From: Thinopyrum elongatum
Taxonomy: Eukaryota; Streptophyta; Magnoliopsida; Poales; Poaceae
Reading direction: 5' to 3'
NCBI GenBank assembly: GCA_011799875.1
Contig: CM022298.1
Coordinates: forward strand, 265,601,757 to 265,665,756
Length of the DNA stretch: 64,000 nt
Numbering within the stretch: the first letter of the stretch is position 1; the number at the start of each line of letters is the position of its first letter. Position numbers and translations under genes: made by a program. Shown here one piece after another: positions 57,824 to 64,000 of the stretch. The notes beneath the pieces were generated by a model, which saw nothing but the letters and a program-made list of their open reading frames with translations, searched no databases and was not told the DNA's origin.

Positions 57824-58070
57824 AAGAAGAGGAAAAAGGAGAAGAAGAAGAAGAAGAAGAAGAAGAAGAAGAAGAAGAAGAAGAAGAAGAAGAAGAAGAA
57901 GAAGAAGAAGAAGAAGAAGAAGAAGAGGAGGAGAAGGAGGAGGAGGAGAAAGAAGAAGAAAAAGAAGAAGAAGAAGAAGAAGAAGAAAGAGAAGAGGAGG
58001 AGAACAAGAAGAAGAAGAAGAAAGAGGAGAGGAGGAGAAGAAGAAGAAGAAGAGAAGAAGAAAAGGAAAA
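57824..58070 (+). repeat. Polypurine (GAA/GGA)n tract in the first intron of CACTA-2
   Basis: About 247 bp of purines with a single C at 58005. Predicted proteins over it are artefacts. The intron runs from 57529 to about 58190. Confidence 0.85.
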
Positions 58071-58201
58071 TTGTATACATATTATGTTCATGATTATGAT
58101 ACACTTAAATTGTATACATATTATTATGTTCATGTCAGGTATCCAAATTTTTTATGTTGTACTAATTTTGTTTACTTTTTGTCATTGCAGGTGTTGACAG
58201 G

Positions 58202-61111
58202 ATGGTGGGCAAGGGTCCAGAGCGCCCCGAGCCTCCTGCGAGCGCTACCGGGAGGGGTGGTTGCATTATTGCAGCGCAGCCCCTCCGGAGAGCGGTGCAG
58301 GACGGTATGCAGACAACTGCGGCGGGCGCTTCTCCTATGGCTGGGAGAGGTCGGGGGAGGACGAAGAAGGCTGGTAGAGGTGGACGTGGCAGTGGGAGAG
58401 GTAGGAAGGCTGCTACGCCTTCGTCGCCGCCACCCTCAGCTCATTCACCCGATCACAGGAGTGCTCCGTCTTACGTGGACCCTCGGACTCCGGTCCATGA
58501 GCCTCCGGTCGCTGATCCTTCGCCCCACCAGACTCGGGTCGCCGACCCTTGGCCCCACGTGAGTCCGGTCCTAGAGTCTTCGTCCCAGAAGACTCCGGTC
58601 ACGGGGTCTTCGTCCCAGAAGACTCCGGTCCCGGGGTCTTCGTCCCACGAGACTCCGGAGGCTAGTGGCTCGGAGGATGGTAGCGAGGACACCTTTTCAG
58701 AAGATAGCTACAGCGATGACGAGCTGGTTGAGAACGGTAAGAAGGTCTACAAGCGTGGCTGTACAAAGCTCCCGCCCGTGCCGACGACCCCCGACCAGAG
58801 GTGGTTGATTGCGCCTAAAGGGTTGAAGTAAGTGCATTTACTATTTTTTAACCTTTTGCCTTCATGTTCCTTCAAATTAATATCTAATGCGTTGGCCTTG
58901 TCATACTGCAGGGGCTGGGTACGCCCCCGTGGTTCCCGTAGGCCCAACCAGGTCCTTGGTGTGCTTTGCCGGCAGCACTTCCCTGGGTGGGTCACGTTGC
59001 CCGGTGAGGGTCAGGTTCCACAGCTAGCACTGACCTGGGAGCTGTACTCGGTTGCCCCGGCCCTGCCGGAGGAGAGGGTCGACGGTGTCTTGTGCGAGAC
59101 GGTGGCGGACATTGTGTTCCGTCGGTTTTGGATAATTTCTCCTTTACAGAATTAAAAATCAACACTACCTAGTGATTGTACTAATCAGTGTTGCCTTGTT
59201 TGATTGCAGACCTTCTACAGGGTTTCAGAGGGAGAGCAGGAGGCCGCATGTATGGTTGTCGAAAACGAGTGCAAGCGCCTACTTCAGAACTTAAGGCACG
59301 AGGCTCGGGTGCAGGCCGTTCGAGACTACTACGCCTCGAAGGGTATTAGGAGGGGCAAGCATAAGTGTCGCGGCAAGTTTCTGAGTAAGGAGAAGTACAT
59401 ACAGGTAATTACCTATTCTTAAGGCCTTGAACTTAGTTTTCTTGATTTGATTCGTAGGCGTAGCGATGAAATTTCTCTTGACTCACTTAGGTGCCCCCGA
59501 GATGGTGTGTGGATAAGATGGACTGTTGGGAGGCGTTGGTGGATGCGTGGTGCTCTGCCCAATGGAAAGTCGAACACCAAAGGGCCAAGGATAAGCGCGA
59601 CCAAATGGAAGGTGTGCCACACCATCAAGGGAGCTCCAACCTGTTGGAGTACGGGGATAACTGGGTATGTGGTTTGCTATGATTCATGCAATTCATTCTT
59701 CATGCTAGATAGTTCATTTATGACATATTTAGCTCTAAAATGACATAATAACCTTAGATAGCTCTATAAAATGACTTAATATGCTTTAGTCAGTTAAAAA
59801 ATGGCATAACTACCTTCGATAGCTCAATAACGACCTCAACTAATCTTAGATAGTTCATTCATGACATAATTAGCTCTAAAATGACATAATAACCTTAGAT
59901 AGCTCAATAATGACATAATTAGCATACTTTGGTCAAAAATGGCATAATAATCTTGGTTACCTCGAAAATGACCTAAACTTAGCTTATTTTCCTCGAAAAT
60001 GACATAATAACCTATCTTAGCTCCAAAATGACCTATTTACATAGCAATATCATTCTTCATGCTAGCTTGAGCCCTTAACTAATATTTTGTTCCTCTCTCT
60101 CAGGCGCACCACCACAAGAAGCCTATGTCAGGTCTGTTCGACCTCTATGGCATGGCCCATATGGCCCCGTACAAGAAGACCAAGCCATTCACGGAGTCTG
60201 ACCTAGATGGTCCAGAGAACTTCACCAACAAGACCTCCCACCACAAGCTTGTGAAGTACAGACACGAGGGGAAGGCGAGGAAAGGGGAGGACTTACACCC
60301 GAGCTAGGATCCTTTTGATACAGAGCCGGTGATGATATTTGGTGGCGGGAGGTCCCATGGCTCTCTAGCCATTGGTGATGGACTGATACGTTGTCCTAAG
60401 ACTCTCCCGCAGATCAAGAAGCGCCTGAGTAGCTCTGATCCTGAGATAACGCCTCGTGCACGGCCCGCGGAGATCGCCATGGTGGTTAGTTATACGGACT
60501 CTCTCACCTTTCCTCCATTACATTGTGTGTGAGTCCGTTGATGATTACAATGCTAACGAGGAGAGGTGTGTTGCAGGCTATTGTTGAGAAAGAGAGATTG
60601 AAGACGAAGGAGCTTCTGGAGGAGGCAAAAAGGGAGGCACAAAGGGAGGCGGCAGAGAGGGAGAGGGAGATGGAGGAGAAGACGGCTAAGCTGTTGGAGG
60701 AGGAGAGGAACCGGAACGACAGCGCTAACCGGGCCCTATACGAGCTCATCGTGGTACGTTTCTCGTGCATATTAGCCCAATCATGCATGTAATGTTCACA
60801 TTACTATCTAATATGACTGACTCGTGACAACCAAATGTGCAGAGCTTGTGCGAGAAAAACGGTCAGGCCCCTCCGCCGATGCCCCAGATTGCTCCGGCGA
60901 CCACGGTGAGTTTGATTTGAATGGTCGTTGCTTACTACTATTCACATTTCAGTTTGTGAACTTGCTAACGAGACATTATAGGAAATGATCTTTGGTGCAG
61001 CATGGCTCCCGACAAGCATCGACCACTCCTTCTGCCAATGCCGAAACCCCGATCGGTCCTTCACCTCCGTCGGCCACTGGCGCAGCCCCGACCATTCCTA
61101 CATCTCTGTGA
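58202..61111 (+). pseudogene. CACTA-2 TnpA-like protein (plant Ptta/En/Spm transposase type), eight further exons
   Basis: Exons read in phase: 58202-58827, 58912-59131, 59210-59404, 59491-59664, 60104-60484, 60577-60753, 60843-60905, 61001-61111. Exon 1 of this list is Gly/Arg-rich then Pro/Ser-rich, with four copies of a SSSQKTPV-like unit. The next ones carry the transposase_24-like domain (FRRFW, YRVSEGE, VPPRWCVDKMDCWEAL, QGSSNLLEY, SGLFDLYGMAH). Exon 60577-60753 is a coiled coil (EREREMEEKTAKLLEEE). All other introns are GT-AG, but the donor after 59131 is AT. A TAG at 60305-60307 truncates the protein. It would bind the subterminal repeats in the nucleus. Confidence 0.72.
59665..60103. 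repeat. CACTA-2 intron made of short degenerate repeats
   Basis: Units like AAAATGACATAATAACCTTAGATAGCTC recur, with variants, about eight times. Similar units occur again at 61135-61190 and 61360-61430. Confidence 0.65.
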
Positions 61112-61839
61112 TAACGGTATTTTTCATCTTAATTAGCGTGTTTAGTCCATTTATGACATAATTTAGCCTATTTAGTCCACAAATGACATAATAAGATGAA
61201 GAAAATCAAGGAAGAGGAAGGAAAGAAGGAATAGGAAGAAAAGAAGAAGAAGAAGAAGAAGAAGAAGAAGACTAGAAGAAGAAGAAGCCTTCTTCTTCTT
61301 CTTCTTCTTCTTCTTCTTCTTCTAGTTTTCTTCTTCTTCTCCAAAATGAAGTTAGCTCTAAGTTATATCAAAAATGGCATAATATGGTTAGTTCACTCAA
61401 AAATGGCACAATTAGCTAGGTTAGCTCCATTTTACCTAAGTATGCTTACTTCTTCTTCATTTTCTTCTTCTTCTTCTGATTCTAGTCTTCCTCTTATAAC
61501 TTTCTTGTTTCCATTTTGCAGATTTAATTCACTATATGGAAGCTTGCATGGATGCATGGAGTGCTTGTTTCCCTTACCTATGAACTTGTTATATGGATGC
61601 ATGGAACAATGTGTTGGATGAACATTGTGATATGTAATATGTATATATGGATGGAACTATGTTTCTTATGTAAATATGTATGTTGTCATGGATGGAGATA
61701 GATATGTATATGTATATCTGTGTGTTGGATACATCATATATGTATATCTGTGTGTGCCTGTGAAAAAATAATATATATGTATATCTGTGTTTGAAACCCT
61801 GTCAAATTAAATGGATTCAAATAAAAACAGGGGATACAT
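61112..61839. other. CACTA-2 3' untranslated region with a GAA/TTC inverted repeat
   Basis: It contains a GAA run facing a TTC run (61240-61340, centre about 61288) and a TATGTATATCTGTGTG-rich stretch near 61690-61800. No gene is seen. Confidence 0.6.
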
Positions 61840-62388
61840 AGCCTCTTTGCCGTCTGCCAGCGGATGGCAAAGCTCTTTGCCGTCCGCTAGCAGACCGCAA
61901 AGAGGACACGTGGCAGCTACCTGTGAAACCTGGGAACACTGGCTGCCTATTTGGTCACTTTGCCGTCTGCCAGCGGACGGCAAAGATTCAAATCACTTTG
62001 CCGTCTGCCAGCGGACGGCATAGCTGGGCACGTGTCAGCTTCCCAGTACTGCCTAGCTGAGCTGTTTGCTGTCTGTTAGCGGACGGCAAAGAGCTTTGAC
62101 TCTTTGCCGTCCGCTGGCAGACGGCAAAGAGCGCCGTTAACCCCCTAATGGCTCTCACGCCACCGCACTACCGTCAGCTGTCTTTGCCGTCTGCTGGCCT
62201 TAGATGGCGGATGGCGTAATCCTTTACCGTCCGTTTCTAAGAAGCGGACGGCAAAGAAGGCCTTTGCTGGCATGCTTTCAGCCGGAAAGTTTGCCGTCCG
62301 CTGGCGGACGGCAAAGATGTTTGCCGTCCATGATCCATGCCTTTGCCGTCCGCCATGGCGGACGGCAAAGAAGCTGATTCCAGTAGTG
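61840..62388. repeat. CACTA-2 right subterminal repeats
   Basis: It has the same TTTGCCGTC.GC motif in both orientations, often as facing pairs (for example 62296-62314 and 62342-62370). It ends at the terminal inverted repeat. Confidence 0.85.
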
Positions 62389-62391
62389 TGT

Positions 62392-63692
62392 CGAGCCACG
62401 TGCTCTGCTTCCGCGTCCTTTTCCGGCAAGTTGCCTCGGAGCAGGTAGACCTTGAGCTCCTCGACCCAGCTGCCCGCCTGAGGCTCCATTTCCAGGAGCA
62501 CATGGGCTCCTGAGGTCGGTCCGCAGGCTGGGGCGCCCACGACTGGTGCAGGCGGTAGCTTCTCCAGGAGCAGCGTCGTGCCGGCCATCGGGGGTGCGGC
62601 TGATGGCTTGAAGAGCCTCTCTTCAAAGACGCCAGGGTTTTGAGGCTCGCGGCGAGATGCTCGCTTGGCGATGTTGTCAGTTTCCTTGTTCGCGCCTCGC
62701 GGTGCTGCAACTCCAAGCCAAGGAAACACTTTTTAGTTTTATGTACCTCCTCAAGGTATGCCGCCATATGCTCATCCTTCGGCTTGTACTCTTTGTTGGA
62801 GAAGTTGACGAGGAGCTGGGAATTGCCTTTGATGGTGAGGCGCTTAACCCCCAGAGCGGCCACGGCCTTCAACCCGGTGATCAGGCCCTCGTACTCTGCA
62901 ATGTTATTGGAGACCTTCTCACCGTGCTGGAAGCAAAGTTGGACGGCGTAGTAGAGCTTGTCCTTGGTCGGGGAGACAAGCATGACCCTAGCTCCCGCGC
63001 CATGTCATGCAAAGGTGCTGTCAAAGTGCATGACCCGACTGTCGTGCACCTCATCACCGGGCACGAGGGACTAGTCCTTGCGTAGCTCCCCGTCATGGGT
63101 ATCCGTCCACTCCGCCACGAAGTCGGCAAGCGCCGCCCCCTTGATGACTGGTCGTACAAAATTCTAGCTGGAAAGCTTGCAGCTCGATGTTCCACTCGAC
63201 GATTTGGTCAACAGTGTCAGGGCTGCGCAGTACCTTCGCCAGGGGGTATGCAGAGACAATGTTGATTGGATGGCCGGGGAAGTAATGGCACGACTTCCTT
63301 GAAGCGACTAGGAGCGCGAGGAGGAGCTTCTACTGCATAGGGTAGCGCACGCGCGCATCCCGCAGCACTGTGCTGACGATGTACACGGGGTGTTCGACGA
63401 GGCGTGGGGCATCGGCGGCGGCCTGCCCCGCGCGGGGTGCGAGGCGCCCTGGCGCCTCGTTGGGCGATGGAAAGGCGGGGGGGGGGGGGGGGCGGAAACA
63501 CCGCCCTGCAGTATCGAAGGCTCGAGGGGCGCCATGTCCTCGCGTGGGCCGTTAGGCCTCCCTTGGGCGCTGATGCGCTCCTCTCGGGCTGCTACGAGCA
63601 CCGCGCTGGCCGAATATGTGGTGGCTGCCAAGTAGAGCACCAACGGCTCACCGAAGCGGGGCGCCACCATGATGGGTGGGCTCGTGAGGTAC
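62392..63692 (-). pseudogene. T5 reverse transcriptase end and RNase H region
   Basis: Read on the minus strand: YLTSPPIMVAPR and LVLYLAAT (end of reverse transcriptase/connection) near 63692-63620, a Pro-rich linker with a G16 run at 63477-63492 that probably shifts the frame, LLLALLVASRK near 63310, then the second RNase H (LVSPTKDKLYYAV, NNIAEYEGLITGL, NKEYKPKDEHM) near 62980-62740, and the linker to integrase (EERLFKPSAAPP). It stops at EHVARQ where CACTA-2 is inserted. The sequence is closest to Tat3. Confidence 0.8.
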
Positions 63693-64000
63693 TGATATGT
63701 CTCCAACGTATCTATAATTTTTTATTGTTCCATGCTATTATATTATCTATCTTGGATGTTTTATATGCATTTATATGCTATTTTACATCATTTTTTGGGA
63801 CTCGCCTATTAACCTAGTGCCCAGTACCAGTTGTTGTTTTTTCCTTGTTTTTGACTTTTACATAAAATCATTACCAAACGGAGTCCAAACGGAATAAAAC
63901 GTTACGATGATTTTTATTGGACCATAAGAAACCCACGAGACTTGGGGAGGAGGCCATAAGACCCATGAAGGGGCCACAAGCCCTGGGGGCATGACCCGGG
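63693..64000 (+). mobile_element. Start of a WHAM/Sabrina-like LTR, cut by the window end
   Basis: It starts TGATATGTCTCCAACG directly after GGTAC in T5 reverse transcriptase sequence and is alignable with the minus strand of the solo LTR ending at 56714. GGTAC (63688-63692) should be the left target duplication. Whether a full element follows cannot be seen. Confidence 0.8.

Larger units (their letters stand above)
56721..62388 (+). mobile_element. CACTA-2: complete CACTA transposon with a TnpA-like gene only
   Basis: The termini are CACTACTGGAATC and its complement GATTCCAGTAGTG, with TGT on both sides (56718-56720 and 62389-62391). Both subterminal zones are packed with TTTGCCGTC.GC motifs. 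The element is 5.7 kb and carries one multi-exon gene on the plus strand. No tnp2-type transposase is present, so it would depend on another element. Confidence 0.92.
31544..63692 (-). mobile_element. T5: minus-strand Tat element that hosts all other insertions
   Basis: The remaining T5 sequence is 31544-31838, 52414-55121 and 62392-63692. Read right to left it gives reverse transcriptase end, RNase H, integrase, and a spacer homologous to that of Tat3, then an antisense (plus-strand) coiled-coil gene. Both LTRs are outside the window or beyond insertions. The integrase frame rejoins exactly across CACTA-2 and the solo LTR at CGACAGGCC, which supports the reconstruction. Confidence 0.8.

Noticed and set aside
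57739..58562. Long frames made of Arg, Phe, Ser or Lys runs
   Set aside because: They are translations of the (GAA)n tract; only the part from 58202 is kept, as a TnpA exon in the other context.
59132..59209. U12-type AT-AC intron
   Set aside because: The donor does not match the ATATCC consensus and the acceptor is AG; a mutated GTAATT is simpler.
63477..63492. G16 run as a regulatory quadruplex
   Set aside because: A single homopolymer in a decayed Pro-rich linker; it could equally be a sequencing or slippage effect.

Overview
The window looks like intergenic DNA from a large grass genome, most likely a Triticeae cereal (wheat, barley or a relative). I found no convincing single-copy host gene, tRNA, rRNA or CRISPR array. 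Nearly all of it is layered transposable elements: Athila-type and Tat-type Ty3/gypsy retrotransposons, very large-LTR elements, CACTA DNA transposons and one Stowaway-like MITE. Lineage labels come from protein motifs, primer-binding sites and termini read by eye. Family names such as Sukkula are inference.

Layout: the deepest layer is a minus-strand Tat-type element, here T5. Its visible parts are 31544-31838, 52414-55121 and 62392-63692. Everything else sits inside it or is joined to it. (1) A plus-strand Tat element, T2, ends at 31543. T2 is cut by a CACTA transposon (CACTA-1) whose right end is at 29625 and whose left end lies outside the window. (2) CACTA-1 holds an Athila-type element (1252-15088, target duplication ATGAT), which itself holds a 4.3 kb solo LTR (5647-9945, duplication TTAAA). 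(3) CACTA-1 also holds a complete Tat element, Tat1 (16780-27477, duplication TATTT). (4) A large-LTR element (31839-52413) lies in an extra ORF of T5, and one of its LTRs holds another complete Tat element, Tat3 (32451-41044, duplication AATAG/AATTG). (5) A minus-strand solo LTR (55127-56714, GCCTG) and a complete CACTA-2 element (56721-62388, TGT) sit side by side in the T5 integrase region. (6) A further LTR begins at 63693 and runs off the window. The nest is five levels deep at 5647-9945.

Working parts: the retrotransposon gag and pol genes are recognisable but broken by stops, frameshifts or deletions. The Athila-type element has gag and protease and a separate intact downstream ORF, but no reverse transcriptase or integrase. 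CACTA-2 keeps a nine-exon TnpA-like gene, with one in-frame stop and one apparently mutated splice donor, and no tnp2-type transposase. CACTA-1 keeps exons of a protein whose reading frame is interrupted by the Athila insertion, plus a striking subterminal array of GGGCC/GGCC motifs.

Most interesting: the Tat elements carry a gene on the strand opposite to pol, between integrase and 3' LTR. In Tat1 (25331-25990), Tat3 (39079-39834) and truncated T2 it encodes a B3-like DNA-binding domain, with a basic or AT-hook N-terminus and an acidic tail. In Tat1 and Tat3 a TATA box on the same strand lies about 70-100 bp upstream of the start codon. T5 has pol sequence close to Tat3 but carries an unrelated coiled-coil protein at the same place and orientation. 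This suggests a replaceable antisense gene slot.
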